Numbered from the stretch's first letter, positions 9,391 to 19,216 are shown. The stretch is DNA of 64,000 nucleotides from Candidatus Cloacimonadota bacterium (GCA_021734835.1 JAIPIH010000001.1:62001-126000), one strand, 5' to 3'. A program made the numbers and translations. Notes: generated by a model from the sequence alone, not told the origin.

Positions 9391-11859
9391 TTATTTCACC
9401 AATAACATTTTCCTAGTCTGTACAAAATCATCAGAAGTTAATTTATAGAAATAAACTCCTGAAGAAACTTGTTTATTATTGTTGTCCTTGCCGTTCCAAA
9501 CAAAACTGTAATGTCCTGATGGCAATTGATCATTTACCAACTGTTTTACCTTTTGCCCCTTGATATTATAGATTTCTAGATTAATGTAACTTAAATCGCT
9601 ATACACAGAAAAGGAGATTGAAGTACTTGGATTGAAAGGATTTGGATAGTTGCGTAACTCGGTGAAAACATTAAGTTCTTGCTCTGAATGAGTCATATTA
9701 CCTTCAATAGCATAAATTTGTACATCATCGATATTCCAGCCGCAATATGTCCAGCCACCATCAGTAGCGCCCATTGTCCAGCGGATATAAACCGTAGATT
9801 GGTCATTTGCTGCTTCAGAGATATCAAATTCCTGCAAAGCCCAAGAAGCATCTGTTATCTCTACTTCGTTTTCCCAGATAGTGATCCAGTTTTCTCCGTC
9901 ATTGCTCACTCTGATAAATGCGTGATCATAAGTAGGCTGCTCAACACCCAGCCATCTCCAGAATTTAAGATTAACATTATAAAGATTAGTACAATCTATT
10001 GCTGTTGTTGTGAGATTTTCTTCTGAAAGATTATTAGGATAATCTCCATACAGATTATAGCCATAAACATTGTTGCCGGTATAACCCTCAGTTGGATCGG
10101 GCTCTCCGTGTTCACCGCCTCCGCCGGTAGGAATACCAAATTCCCAATCGGCTTCAGTTGTCCATCCCGGATCGGAATCGAAATTCCATTCAGTTATCAA
10201 GCTTGCATCTCCTACAGCTAAAATAACATTTCTTACAGTATCACCAATATGATCAGTGAGATTTACAAATTGAATTTCAGAAAGATAGGCTCCCTGTCCA
10301 AGTAAATTGGCATTATTATTGATCTCCACTGTGATCTCGGCTGTTTCTCCGCCTTGAAGTGTACCTGATACATCTCCCAGTAAAGTGATCCAGTTTGCCG
10401 CGGGGTCATTTGTGATCTCATAATCAAACTGTGTTATGCCTTTATTCTCAAATTGGTAGGTCTTGCTTTCCGGTGCAAAAGGGCCGCCCAGGGGTCCATT
10501 AGAATTGAAACTTTCTTCCGGTGTTACATTCATACCTGTCTTTACAGTCAAAGCTTTTACACAGAAATTTCCGGTTTCATCCCAACTCGGATCAGTAAAG
10601 CTATATTCATAAAAATCAAACCAGTTATCGCCAACCTGATAATAACTTTCATCTTCGTTGGCAGAAGACTCCACAATAGTTCTGTATGAAGCACCTAAAA
10701 GAACCGGAACATCCGAAGTTCTATCGTAAGGATAACCGCCTTCTGAAAGAATTAGATAGATGTAAAAATCATTACCTTCTTCGATTAAAACTGGAGTTTC
10801 AAAGTCAACTGAATGTAAACCATAGTGTAATTTGTTTCCGTTTTCGGATGTGAGTTCGTTCTGCAGAATGCCATCAATAAAATCATCATAGATTATCACC
10901 GAATAATTTACGTCATCGGCAGCAGTAAAGAAATTAACAGATTTCAACATCTCATCATCTTCACCGATAAATTTGTTGAAAATGGCAGTTGCTTCTGTAA
11001 ATGTATCCCGCCAGCCATGATAATCATGATAATAAAAATTATCATATTCAAAAGGACCTACTTCCTGGAACGAAATAGCACCCATTTCGTCATGTTGGCA
11101 ACTATGTTTATCATAATAAGAGATCCAGAAATAACCGTTATAGCCCCAGCCGCTTCCCCAGCTGTTCTTTACCAGCCACGCACCCGGCTCAGGTGCCTGA
11201 GTAACTCTATTATCATCCCAACCTATGATTGTGATAGCGTGATTGGGATCTAATGGACTTGAGGGCGGTTGATAGTGATTATATTGTGCATCCATGAATG
11301 AGCTGTCATAGCACATGCAGGTTCCTATAGCTCCGTGTTCCATTATTACATATTTAATTGAATCTATCTTACTTAAATCCGGTTCTGCAACGAACCAGTT
11401 AATTTCACGGGCGTAGAAATAGTGATAATCCGCACTAGCTCTAAGAGGCGGAGTATTATAAGATTGACCGTCAATATCGCGAACTGCACCTTCACCTCGT
11501 GAAAGATAAGCTGAAGTAACTCGATAATCGCCGCCTTGATGAACTTCCAAGCCGCTGCCTGATGGAGGTGAAATATCATCATTATTATGCTGATTAAAAC
11601 CATTCCACCAGTCCAAATGATATTCTGCTAAATTCGGTTCTCCGGTTTCTCCCGCATCAAGCCAAGCTCCCGTTATCATCATATTCCCTTCCATAGATGC
11701 CATAGCTCCATGTGTCCAACAAGTTCCGCCTTGCTGACTTTTTACTGAAGTCACATAATTCTCACCGTCAACATCTCTGAGATCAAAAGTGGGAGGCGGA
11801 TCCGCTATTAAAAGATGCAAAGAAATTAAAAATATTAGAAATAATATCACTATTTTCAT
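9391..11859 (-). CDS. secreted papain-like (C1) cysteine peptidase with lectin-like, MAM/jelly-roll and C-terminal sorting domains
   Basis: The ATG at 11859 is preceded by AAGGGAG, so the 10 codons above it are probably untranslated; the product is 822 residues. After the signal peptide (about 1-19) comes the C1 domain: oxyanion Gln 42/43, Cys47 in G-T-C-W, His in P-N-H-A-I-T-I-I-G-W, Asn in V-K-N-S-W-G-S-G-W-G. The following region (about 265-450) resembles the lectin-like domain that trails archaeal and bacterial C1 peptidases. Then come a beta-sandwich linker, a MAM/immune-inhibitor-like domain (about 560-720, beginning W-N-F-D-S-D-P-G-W) and the terminal N-Y-P-N-P-F-N-P domain. All catalytic residues are present, so it is probably an active extracellular protease. 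Confidence 0.9.
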   Translation of the reverse strand: MKIVILFLIFLISLHLLIADPPPTFDLRDVDGENYVTSVKSQQGGTCWTHGAMASMEGNMMITGAWLDAGETGEPNLAEYHLDWWNGFNQHNNDDISPPSGSGLEVHQGGDYRVTSAYLSRGEGAVRDIDGQSYNTPPLRASADYHYFYAREINWFVAEPDLSKIDSIKYVIMEHGAIGTCMCYDSSFMDAQYNHYQPPSSPLDPNHAITIIGWDDNRVTQAPEPGAWLVKNSWGSGWGYNGYFWISYYDKHSCQHDEMGAISFQEVGPFEYDNFYYHDYHGWRDTFTEATAIFNKFIGEDDEMLKSVNFFTAADDVNYSVIIYDDFIDGILQNELTSENGNKLHYGLHSVDFETPVLIEEGNDFYIYLILSEGGYPYDRTSDVPVLLGASYRTIVESSANEDESYYQVGDNWFDFYEYSFTDPSWDETGNFCVKALTVKTGMNVTPEESFNSNGPLGGPFAPESKTYQFENKGITQFDYEITNDPAANWITLLGDVSGTLQGGETAEITVEINNNANLLGQGAYLSEIQFVNLTDHIGDTVRNVILAVGDASLITEWNFDSDPGWTTEADWEFGIPTGGGGEHGEPDPTEGYTGNNVYGYNLYGDYPNNLSEENLTTTAIDCTNLYNVNLKFWRWLGVEQPTYDHAFIRVSNDGENWITIWENEVEITDASWALQEFDISEAANDQSTVYIRWTMGATDGGWTYCGWNIDDVQIYAIEGNMTHSEQELNVFTELRNYPNPFNPSTSISFSVYSDLSYINLEIYNIKGQKVKQLVNDQLPSGHYSFVWNGKDNNNKQVSSGVYFYKLTSDDFVQTRKMLLVK

Positions 11860-12143
11860 TTTATCTCCCTTGTGATTTTTTTTATACATTCATTTATTGA
11901 AATATCTTTGTTTGATGTCAACAATCTTATTAGAAAACAGAACCCGAGAGATAGCAAAGAAAAAAAAGTGCTACTAAAGAGAAATATTATCAGATAATTT
12001 CAGCGAAATTACAGGTGGAATTTTAACCTGCTACATGATTAATTCTTGCAGTTATATTTTCTACTAATCAACTTTGAAACTAAAATTCAATTGACATTAG
12101 TTAGCTACTAAAAAAGATAGAGTAGAAATTTAAAGGAAATAGT

Positions 12144-13139
12144 ATGAAAGATAAATTTGATTTCGGACCGTATTTATATATTTTACCTGCAGCGATTATC
12201 GTTATTATTTTTCGTTTGATTCCGATTATTTTATCATTTATTGTTAGCTTTTATAATTGGACTATCACCGGTCCCGGTGAATTTATTGGTCTTGAGAATT
12301 ATTCAAGAATGCTTCACGATGGTGAGTTCTGGCAATCAATGTTAAACACTTTTCATTTGGTGATATTTGTAGTACCGATCAGTTTGGTCTTATCATTAAT
12401 TTTTGCTAATTTCCTGAACGGAATTGAAAAATTAAAGAGTTTTTTTCGTTCTGTATATTTTATTCCAACCGTTACATCCATGGTGGCTATATCAATCGTT
12501 TGGAAAATAATTTTCAATCAGCAGACCGGACTTGCTAATTTCTTCTTAACGAAAATTGGCTTTGATCCAATGGGTTGGTTAGCAGAAAGTCGTGGAGTTA
12601 TTGATATATTTTTGAGCAGTTTAGGATTGAACTTTCCGGGGGTAATCCAAAGTCTCTCCAGCGGAATTGGTATTAGTTATAATACTCTTTATCTTCTGGT
12701 TGGTGGTCCTTCGCTGGCATTATTTTGTATTATTATAGTAACAATTTGGAAAGGTCTGGGCTACAATACAATAATTTATCTGGCAGGACTGCAGAACATT
12801 CCTCAAGTATATTATGAAGCTGCAGAGATTGATGGAGCGGGGAAAATTAAACAGTTCTTCAAGATCACATGGCACTTGATCTCACCCACAACTTTTTATG
12901 TTCTGATGATGACGACAATTGTTACATTTCAGGTGTTTTCACAAATTTATCTGATGACAGGCCCGCCGGTGGGTGGTCCACTGGGCACGACAAAAGTTAT
13001 AGTTTATTTCTTGTTTGATAAAGGATTTGGAGAGGGCAACAATTTAAGTTATGCCAGTGCAATAGCACTTGTTCTTTTTGCAATAATATTATCGCTGACA
13101 TTATTACAAAAAAAGCTGGAAAAGAAAGTACATTATTAA
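12144..13139 (+). CDS. sugar-type ABC transporter permease, MalF/UgpA family
   Basis: A 331-residue inner-membrane protein with about seven helices. The cytoplasmic coupling loop reads E-A-A-E-I-D-G-A-G, the EAA motif of carbohydrate importer permeases, followed by I-T-W-H-L-I-S-P. Compared with the usual roughly 290-residue MalF-type protein there is an extra stretch of about 45 residues on the periplasmic side between helices (about 152-196). AAAGGA precedes the ATG; a TTGACA sits at 12091-12096 but no good -10 matches it. The second permease starts 9 bases after the stop. No ATPase or solute-binding protein is encoded in the window, so those must be elsewhere. Confidence 0.9.
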   Translation: MKDKFDFGPYLYILPAAIIVIIFRLIPIILSFIVSFYNWTITGPGEFIGLENYSRMLHDGEFWQSMLNTFHLVIFVVPISLVLSLIFANFLNGIEKLKSFFRSVYFIPTVTSMVAISIVWKIIFNQQTGLANFFLTKIGFDPMGWLAESRGVIDIFLSSLGLNFPGVIQSLSSGIGISYNTLYLLVGGPSLALFCIIIVTIWKGLGYNTIIYLAGLQNIPQVYYEAAEIDGAGKIKQFFKITWHLISPTTFYVLMMTTIVTFQVFSQIYLMTGPPVGGPLGTTKVIVYFLFDKGFGEGNNLSYASAIALVLFAIILSLTLLQKKLEKKVHY

Positions 13140-13148
13140 GGTGTAAGA

Positions 13149-14120
13149 ATGAAAAAATCAATCTCATATATAATTCTCAGCATTTGCGGCTTACTTATGG
13201 TGATCCCTTTCGTCTGGATGTTAACAACATCAGTAAAATCTCAGCTTGAAGTAAACAAAGGAAATGTTGGTTTTTTACCTGTTGAAGAATATTCAATTTA
13301 TCAGAAAAACGGTATAGATTACAGAATTACTCCCATAAAAGTTGATGGCGATAGCATTTATATTCATCTTTTTGATAAAGATATGAATCGGATCCGCTCT
13401 TATGAAAAAGTTGCTTCTTCCGATATAGTCAACAAAAAGAAATTTATGCTGCACTTTGAAAACTATAAAGAGGCTTTTACTAAAGTACCCTTTAAAAGAT
13501 ACTTCATAAACACTTTATTTGTCTCTTTCTCAGTTGTATTTGGTGTATTAATCACAGGTGCACTTGCTGCTTATGCTTTTGCCATAATGCGATTTAAGGG
13601 CAGAGATTTCATTTTCTATCTCTTCATCAGCATGATGATGGTGCCTCAACCTGTGTATCTGATACCTTCTTATGTTCTTTTGAATCATCTTGGCTGGATA
13701 GATACCTATCAAGCTCTGATCATTCCCTGGATTGCGAATATTTTCACAATTTTTCTGCTGAGGCAGCAATTTAAAACAATTCCGGATGAATTGTTTGATG
13801 CAGCACGGATCGACGGATGCGGAAGATTACGTACTTTATGGAAATTAGTCTTACCACTCTCTAAATCGGTGATCGCAACTGCGGCAATTTTCGGCTTTAT
13901 TGGAAGTTGGAATAGTTTTATGTGGCCGCTTGTAATGACAGATAGTCCTGCAATTCGTGTGCTTCAAGTTGGTCTAAGTTATTTTTCACAAGAAGCATCG
14001 GCACAAACTTCGCTGTTAATGGCAGCTTCCACTTTTAGTATTCTACCATTAGTTATATTATTCATTTTTGCTCAAAAACAGATAATTGCCAGCTTTGCAT
14101 CCAGCGGATTGAAAGGGTAA
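13149..14120 (+). CDS. sugar-type ABC transporter permease, MalG/UgpE family
   Basis: A 323-residue membrane protein with six helices. The EAA-type loop is D-A-A-R-I-D-G-C-G-R, followed by the family's W-K-L-V-L-P-L-S. The typical P-F-V-W-M-L-T-T-S opening is present. Between helix 1 and helix 2 there is an extra segment of about 55 residues (about 40-100) with a polar, beta-like composition that most MalG proteins lack; it should face the periplasm. It is cotranscribed with the upstream permease (AAGGTG start, 9-base gap). Substrate unknown. Confidence 0.9.
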   Translation: MKKSISYIILSICGLLMVIPFVWMLTTSVKSQLEVNKGNVGFLPVEEYSIYQKNGIDYRITPIKVDGDSIYIHLFDKDMNRIRSYEKVASSDIVNKKKFMLHFENYKEAFTKVPFKRYFINTLFVSFSVVFGVLITGALAAYAFAIMRFKGRDFIFYLFISMMMVPQPVYLIPSYVLLNHLGWIDTYQALIIPWIANIFTIFLLRQQFKTIPDELFDAARIDGCGRLRTLWKLVLPLSKSVIATAAIFGFIGSWNSFMWPLVMTDSPAIRVLQVGLSYFSQEASAQTSLLMAASTFSILPLVILFIFAQKQIIASFASSGLKG

Positions 14121-14167
14121 TAGTAAATTTTTTAAGATGCTTTGCATCTAAAAACAAGGAGGGGAAA

Positions 14168-14356
14168 ATGATTATTGTTAGTAAAATTTTAACTGCTATC
14201 GGTGCTCTTTTGATGCTATTCGGGATCATAACATTCTTTAAAGGAAGCTCCTTCTTAGGAGTTGGGTATGCTGTAAACTACTTCCATGCCGCTACGAGTT
14301 TCCTGGTTATAGCCCTATGCGCAAAGTTCATTTGTAAACAAAAGAAAACTGAGTAA
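14168..14356 (+). CDS. small two-helix membrane protein
   Basis: A 62-residue protein with a strong ribosome site (AAGGAGGGG) and two hydrophobic segments (about 5-25 and 38-55), ending in a Lys-rich tail. It is followed within 30 bases by a clear terminator. It lies 47 bases after the permease pair on the same strand. I do not recognise the family; the strong ribosome site and terminator support it being a real gene. Confidence 0.6.
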   Translation: MIIVSKILTAIGALLMLFGIITFFKGSSFLGVGYAVNYFHAATSFLVIALCAKFICKQKKTE

Positions 14357-14385
14357 CTGCTAAGAAAACGTTTTATTGATCAACG

Positions 14386-14415
14386 AGCCTTCCCTGACTA
14401 CTGGGAGGGCTTTTA
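14386..14415 (+). terminator. rho-independent terminator, probably bidirectional
   Basis: Stem AGCCTTCCC / GGGAGGGCT (one G-T wobble) with an 8-base loop, followed by TTTTATTTTA. It ends the permease/small-protein transcript and overlaps the 3' end of the convergent YqaA-like gene. Confidence 0.8.
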
Positions 14416-14862
14416 TTTTATGAAAAATAATGCTATCATAATATAGCCGACAATTCGCAGAGAATAAACAATAATAGAAAATTTGAGGAAATTTACCCGG
14501 AAAATCCCCGCTGCTATTGTGAGAGGATCTCCTAAAAAAGGAGTCCAGGAAACAAATAAACTCCAAGTGCCATATTTAGTTGTATACTCCAGCGCTTTAC
14601 GTCCACTTTTCGATTTTTCCAGTTTAGGAATAAGCGGTTTACCGATAAAATAACCCATCCAGTAATTCACGGCACAACCTAAACTATTACCAGCTGAACA
14701 GGCAATTAGGGCAGGTATGGGTGATGCTTTGGCTGCTAAAGCTGCCAGTAGAATTGCTGCAGAACTAGCCGGTACGATCGTAGCTGCAATGAACGAAGTT
14801 ATAAAGAGAGCTATCGTACCATAATCGTGTATAAAATCAAGCATCCAGAGAGGAAAGGACAT
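14413..14862 (-). CDS. YqaA-like membrane protein (DedA/VTT relative)
   Basis: A 149-residue integral membrane protein with four to five hydrophobic segments. F-I-A-A-T-I-V-P-A-S-S near residues 20-31, the A-G-N-S-L-G motif with G-Y-F-I-G-K-P, and the re-entrant-loop-like sequence W-T-P-F-L-G-D-P-L-T-I-A-A-G are typical of the YqaA branch of the VTT/DedA superfamily, thought to include lipid scramblase-like or envelope-maintenance proteins. It is the last gene of the recA-containing operon, 16 bases after the NIF3-like gene. No strong ribosome site is seen before the ATG. The exact function is unknown. Confidence 0.83.
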   Translation of the reverse strand: MSFPLWMLDFIHDYGTIALFITSFIAATIVPASSAAILLAALAAKASPIPALIACSAGNSLGCAVNYWMGYFIGKPLIPKLEKSKSGRKALEYTTKYGTWSLFVSWTPFLGDPLTIAAGIFRVNFLKFSIIVYSLRIVGYIMIALFFIK

Positions 14863-14878
14863 AAATTAGTTCAATTTA

Positions 14879-15973
14879 TTAAACTACTTCCAGCTTCCTG
14901 ATCTCATGATCTTCCGGCTTCAATTCCACAATCTTCAGATCAAATTTCTGCAGCATTTCTTTCAGGTTTCGCAAAACCGGATTCTCTGTGTAAAAATGAC
15001 CTGCATCGATGAGCGGAACCCTGCTGTCCATTATCGTATGATAAGTGAAATCTGAGGAAACGAGAACATCGGCTTTTCCATAAACCTTAGAAATTAGGCT
15101 ACTGCCACTTCCGCCGCAAAGGGCAATTTTTGTTACGGGAGAGGTTTTATTTTTATTAGCAGGCCACAATTTCACAAACGGAGCTTTCAATTTAAGCTTC
15201 ACAAATTTTGCAAAATCGATCAAACTCATTTCCGGCACAAGTTCTCCCAGCATTCCCAAGCCATAATTCTCATTCGGCTTTGATTGCGGATAAACTGTAT
15301 ACGCCGGCGTTTCATAAGGATGAGCTTTTTTCATCGCATCCAGAACTTTGGAGAGCTTGAACGAATCAACAAAGAATTCCAGTTTGCGTTCAACAACTTT
15401 TTCCAGCTGATTCTTTGTACCTAATGTTGGTTGACTCCCTTCCTGCGGCATGAACTGTCCACTGACCTCATAATCATTCATACATTGAGAATAATTACCA
15501 ATGATCCCGGCACCGCCCGCAAATATTGCATTTGCTACTTCAACCATATTCTCGGAAGGTACATATACTGATACTTGAAAGACCGATGCACCGGAATCAA
15601 AAGTGAGAAAATCAATGTTTTTAAGTTCAAGCTTTTCAGCGAGTGCAGAATTAACTCCATTTTTAATAACATCTAAATTAGTATGAGAGCAATAAACAGC
15701 AATATTATTCTTTATCAGTTTGATATAAAGCGGATCAGTTATCTTAGTTACAGGTTTAAAAATAAACGGATGATGTGATATTATCAGATCCACATTTTCC
15801 TTAATTGCTTTGTTGACCGCATTTTCTGTGACATCAAGTGTGAGTAATATCTTTTTAACTTCAAGATTAGCATCGCCCAACTGAAATCCTACATTATCCC
15901 AAGTAAAGGCAAGTGCTGGATCAGCAATTTTGTTCAAGTGACCTACAATATCTGCTACTTTAGATACATCCAT
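14879..15973 (-). CDS. NIF3-like dinuclear metal-centre protein (YqfO/DUF34 family)
   Basis: A 364-residue protein. The N-terminal half has D-L-I-I-S-H-H-P-F-I-F, the His pair of the dinuclear metal site, and the C-terminal half has G-G-S-G-S-S-L and the final metal segment D-A-G-H-F-Y-T-E. A PII/CutA-like insert sits between them (about 130-235, ending H-P-Y-E-T-P-A-Y), the arrangement of Bacillus YqfO. Function in the cell is unsettled; older names (GTP cyclohydrolase 1 type 2) are tentative. The start codon overlaps the stop of the phosphoribosyltransferase (TAATG), with AGGAGG upstream, so the two are translationally coupled. Confidence 0.9.
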   Translation of the reverse strand: MDVSKVADIVGHLNKIADPALAFTWDNVGFQLGDANLEVKKILLTLDVTENAVNKAIKENVDLIISHHPFIFKPVTKITDPLYIKLIKNNIAVYCSHTNLDVIKNGVNSALAEKLELKNIDFLTFDSGASVFQVSVYVPSENMVEVANAIFAGGAGIIGNYSQCMNDYEVSGQFMPQEGSQPTLGTKNQLEKVVERKLEFFVDSFKLSKVLDAMKKAHPYETPAYTVYPQSKPNENYGLGMLGELVPEMSLIDFAKFVKLKLKAPFVKLWPANKNKTSPVTKIALCGGSGSSLISKVYGKADVLVSSDFTYHTIMDSRVPLIDAGHFYTENPVLRNLKEMLQKFDLKIVELKPEDHEIRKLEVV

Positions 15974-16473
15974 TATTCCTCCTGATCATAGTTTTTTACA
16001 TCCCAGGGATAGATAATCCAGTTATTACCGGCATTCTCACCGATAAAATCAGGTTTAAATTTACTTTTATCTTTTAAGTGGATAACTGCAGTATAGAGAT
16101 TTTTTGGGGAAAGCGCTTCAATATATTCTTTAGCTTTAACGAACGTCCCACCTGAGTCTGCCACTTCATCTACTAACAGTACATTTTTATTATTAAAACC
16201 AATATTTACGGGTAAATTCTGCACGATTGTCGGATCATCAAGCAGGTTATCATCACTATCGTAGTTAATTATCCCTATTGAGTAAAGCGGTTTAGGAAAT
16301 CTTCCTCTGTGCGGCAGGAATGTTCTCAAAATCCGGGCTGGTATCCAGCCACCGGTTGCAATGGCAATAACAAGATCGATTTTAATGTCTTTGTTTGTTA
16401 TTTCTTCAACAATTTGTTTAACCAACATATGAATTTGTTCATAAGAATAATTTATTTTAGCTGATACATTCAT
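15973..16473 (-). CDS. purine-type phosphoribosyltransferase
   Basis: A 166-residue type I PRTase. The PRPP loop is V-L-L-V-D-E-V-A-D-S-G-G-T, and an earlier I-A-I-A-T-G-G-W-I-P-A-R-I segment is like that of archaeal/xanthine-type Gpt enzymes. The base specificity (hypoxanthine, xanthine or guanine) cannot be fixed. The ATG at 16473 is used, since it follows GGGGGA and lies two bases after the recX stop; an in-frame TTG/GTG extension to 16506 would overlap recX. It probably salvages purines; purA and purB lie elsewhere in the window. Confidence 0.85.
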   Translation of the reverse strand: MNVSAKINYSYEQIHMLVKQIVEEITNKDIKIDLVIAIATGGWIPARILRTFLPHRGRFPKPLYSIGIINYDSDDNLLDDPTIVQNLPVNIGFNNKNVLLVDEVADSGGTFVKAKEYIEALSPKNLYTAVIHLKDKSKFKPDFIGENAGNNWIIYPWDVKNYDQEE

Positions 16474-16475
16474 AA

Positions 16476-17078
16476 TCAATCCCCCATTATTTCCTTTACT
16501 TCCCAATAGGAGAAACCTTGGCGGGTCAAGAAATTTAATATTTTCTCATTTGCTTTTTGCGAACCGCCATATTTCTTTTTGGCTTTTTTAATATTAGCCT
16601 GCAGAATTTCATTTTTTGTTTTACCATCATATTTTTCAATGATCACTTTTGAGATAATATCTTCCCGGATATTTTTACTGTACAATTTATTTCTAATTAC
16701 TGCTTCGCTTTTACCTTTTCTGATCAGATCATCCGTAAGCATTTCAGCAAATCTTTCATCATTAATGAAATTAAGGGATATTGCTTTTTGCAGCATTTTG
16801 TTCTGCAGGTCTTTTTTAAATAATATTCTCTGCATGAGAAAGCTTTCACATTCGGAATAAGAGCGTTCGCGATAGGCAAGAAAATCAAGTAGTTTTTCCC
16901 AAGCTGTCTTTTTGATATCGTCCAAAAGTTTTTCTGCATTTTCAATTGAGATTTCAAACTGTTCCGACTGTCCTTTAGAATAAAAATGGAGGATCTTATC
17001 CGGTAAGATCCCCCAGTATTCTTCATTAGCTACAACAATTGATGTAGTTTTAGTCCTTCTTAACGTCTTTATTTTCAT
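16476..17078 (-). CDS. recX: RecX regulatory protein
   Basis: A 200-residue RecA modulator. Three tandem three-helix repeats are visible from about residue 60: the first with [12 protein letters not shown], the second with F-I-N-D-E-R-F-A, the third near the C-terminus with [16 protein letters not shown] is a signature of RecX. The start overlaps recA by 29 bases and has only a weak ribosome site, which suggests translation coupled to recA. RecX binds along the RecA filament and limits its activity. Confidence 0.88.
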   Translation of the reverse strand: MKIKTLRRTKTTSIVVANEEYWGILPDKILHFYSKGQSEQFEISIENAEKLLDDIKKTAWEKLLDFLAYRERSYSECESFLMQRILFKKDLQNKMLQKAISLNFINDERFAEMLTDDLIRKGKSEAVIRNKLYSKNIREDIISKVIIEKYDGKTKNEILQANIKKAKKKYGGSQKANEKILNFLTRQGFSYWEVKEIMGD

Positions 17079-18093
17079 CTTTAGATGATTTGATAAGTCC
17101 TAATGCTTCCCTTACTTTTGTCTCAATTTCACCTTTGATCTTTTCATTCTCAATAAGGAAATCTTTTACTTTTTCCGAGCCTTGTCCTATCTTTGTATCA
17201 CCATAAGCAAACCAGGATCCGCTTTTATTTACAATATCATACTCTACAGCTGTCTCTACAAGAAGATCCAGATGCGAGATTCCTTTTCCAAATACGATAG
17301 GAAACTCAACTTTTTTGAACGGAGGTGCAAATTTATTTTTTACAATTTTCGCCCTGGTTTTATTTCCGACAATTTCTGCGCCCTGTCCGATTTGCTTGAT
17401 GGAGCCAATCCTCCGTACCTCAATTCTGACAGATGAATAAAATTTAAGAGCAACACCTCCAGTAGTTGTTTCCGGATTAACATAAGCTGGAACACCTATC
17501 TTCATTCTGGTTTGATTAATAAATATAACTGCAGTTTTGGATTTGCTGATTATTCCTGTGAGTTTACGTAATGCCTGAGACATTAACCTTGCTTGTAAAC
17601 CCACATGGGAATCACCCATGTTCCCTTCGATTTCAGCTCTTGGTACCAAAGCAGCAACAGAATCTATGACTACCAGATCAATAGCATTACTTCTTACAAG
17701 AGTCTCAACGATCTCCAAAGCCTGCTCACCGCCATCCGGTTGTGAGAGCAATAAGTTTTCCGTATCTACTCCAATATTGGCCGCATAAATCGGATCAAGA
17801 GCATGCTCGACATCAATAAATGCTACAACACCATCCTGCTTCTGAGATTCCGCAACACAATGCAGAGCCAGAGTTGTTTTTCCGGAAGCTTCTGGTCCGT
17901 AAATCTCTGTGATCCTTCCTCTAGGAATGCCGCCAATTCCCAAAGCAGCATCTAAATTAATTGCTCCTGTGGGTATCGCTGCAACGTCGTCATTTGGTTT
18001 ATCTCCCATTCTCATTATTGTTCCCACACCAAATTGTTTATCAAGCTGATTTAGTGCAGTTTTCAGGGCTGAATGTTTATCCTTTGCAGTCAT
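17050..18093 (-). CDS. recA: recombinase RecA
   Basis: A 347-residue protein, the expected size. Walker A is G-P-E-A-S-G-K-T (66-73). [22 protein letters not shown] (Walker B), [14 protein letters not shown] and loop L2 with N-P-E-T-T-T-G-G are all present. The C-terminus is the usual acidic/Lys tail. AAGGAG precedes the ATG. It catalyses homologous pairing and LexA-type coprotease activation. No LexA gene or recognisable SOS box was found near it. It sits mid-operon between thpR and recX. Confidence 0.98.
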   Translation of the reverse strand: MTAKDKHSALKTALNQLDKQFGVGTIMRMGDKPNDDVAAIPTGAINLDAALGIGGIPRGRITEIYGPEASGKTTLALHCVAESQKQDGVVAFIDVEHALDPIYAANIGVDTENLLLSQPDGGEQALEIVETLVRSNAIDLVVIDSVAALVPRAEIEGNMGDSHVGLQARLMSQALRKLTGIISKSKTAVIFINQTRMKIGVPAYVNPETTTGGVALKFYSSVRIEVRRIGSIKQIGQGAEIVGNKTRAKIVKNKFAPPFKKVEFPIVFGKGISHLDLLVETAVEYDIVNKSGSWFAYGDTKIGQGSEKVKDFLIENEKIKGEIETKVREALGLIKSSKDENKDVKKD

Positions 18094-18107
18094 AATTAAC
18101 TCCTTGT

Positions 18108-18659
18108 TTAAATTTTTAAATCGAAAATTTCTATATACCTCGGTCCACTAGGTTTCAGTAAACTCTTATACAAAGTGACTTTCGCCACATTAAAATTATT
18201 TAACTTTAACTCTGTAGTTAATATTTGGTTGATCAAATTTTCTGGCAACCTTTTTTTTATTCTGCCCAGAGTTATATGGAAATTTAATTTTCTACTATCA
18301 ATTTTATAACCCATTTCTCTCACTTTACTCTTCAGTCTTCTCGATGCTTTTGCCAGATTTTGTTCATTATTTTCCAGGCTGATCCAAATAACCTTGGGAT
18401 CTCTGCCTGGTATAATCTCTAATTTGGGTTCACTAAACTCTAGATTAGCAACTTCCGAAAAATTTGCAGTCAGACTTTTATTAATTTCAGGAACATCTTC
18501 TTCTTTAGTGTCTCCAATAAATTGAAAAGTAATATGTAAATTTTCCGGACTTACCCATTTAACATCCGAATAACAAGTTGCCTGCAGGTTATTTATTACT
18601 CCGATAATTCCCTCTCTGATTTCATCTGGAAGATCCAGAGCAACAAAAAGTCTCATCAT
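18108..18659 (-). CDS. thpR: RNA 2',3'-cyclic phosphodiesterase
   Basis: A 183-residue 2H phosphoesterase. Both catalytic motifs are present: L-H-I-T-F near 47-51 and F-H-I-T-L near 128-132. R-L-F-V-A-L-D-L-P at the N-terminus is the family opening. These enzymes open 2',3'-cyclic phosphate ends of RNA (formerly 2'-5' RNA ligase). The ATG overlaps the stop of the upstream adenosine-kinase-like gene (ATGA), and recA starts 14 bases downstream. Confidence 0.93.
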   Translation of the reverse strand: MMRLFVALDLPDEIREGIIGVINNLQATCYSDVKWVSPENLHITFQFIGDTKEEDVPEINKSLTANFSEVANLEFSEPKLEIIPGRDPKVIWISLENNEQNLAKASRRLKSKVREMGYKIDSRKLNFHITLGRIKKRLPENLINQILTTELKLNNFNVAKVTLYKSLLKPSGPRYIEIFDLKI

Positions 18660-19138
18660 CTCTTGTAACCAATATTTATGAGGAAATCTTTTCGTCGTGT
18701 AATATCACTATCAAGCTCAATACCTTTTGGTGATGAGCCGTCAATTACACCAAGAACACCTCTTCCCTGCTCCGTTTCGGCCAGTATTACCTGCACCGGA
18801 TTTGCTGTAGCACAAAAAATATTTACAACTTCCCTACAAGATTTGATAGCTGGAATTACATTCAGCGGAAAAGCATTTTTTAAAACGATGAGAAAAGTAT
18901 GACCCGCACCGATTCTATGTAAATTTTCTGTTGCAATCCGCATTAATTCATCGTCCGTGCCTTCTTTACGAACAAGGCAAGGACCTGAAGCTTCGTTAAA
19001 TGCCAACCCAAACTCAATGCCGGGAACGCTGTTAATCATAGCTTCATACAGATCTTCAATTGTTTTAATAAAATGGGACATACCAAAAATAACATTACAA
19101 TCGTCCGGGAAATCGATTTTTTCTAATACAAGTTCCAT
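18656..19138 (-). CDS. adenosine-specific kinase-like protein (DUF355)
   Basis: A 160-residue protein matching the small family named adenosine-specific kinase from thermophile structures: an N-terminal G-M-S-H-F-I-K-T motif, F-N-E-A-S-G-P-C near 46-53, G-A-G-H-T-F near 76-81, I-F-C-A-T-A-N-P near 104-111 and G-V-I-D-G-S-S-P near 127-134. The name rests on structure and ligand binding; the cellular reaction is poorly established. GGAG precedes the ATG. It begins the thpR-recA operon, just downstream of the rpmB terminator. Confidence 0.88.
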   Translation of the reverse strand: MELVLEKIDFPDDCNVIFGMSHFIKTIEDLYEAMINSVPGIEFGLAFNEASGPCLVRKEGTDDELMRIATENLHRIGAGHTFLIVLKNAFPLNVIPAIKSCREVVNIFCATANPVQVILAETEQGRGVLGVIDGSSPKGIELDSDITRRKDFLINIGYKR

Positions 19139-19216
19139 TCTTACTCCATGTTACACTTAGTACAATAAGCTAGTGAAGTTGTTTACAGTAAAGATTTTTT
19201 TTAATTTTTAACCAAA

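Noticed and set aside
7269-11859. Looked for type IX secretion machinery linked to the sorting-domain proteins
   Set aside because: No Por/Spr-type genes in the window; only cargo proteins are present.
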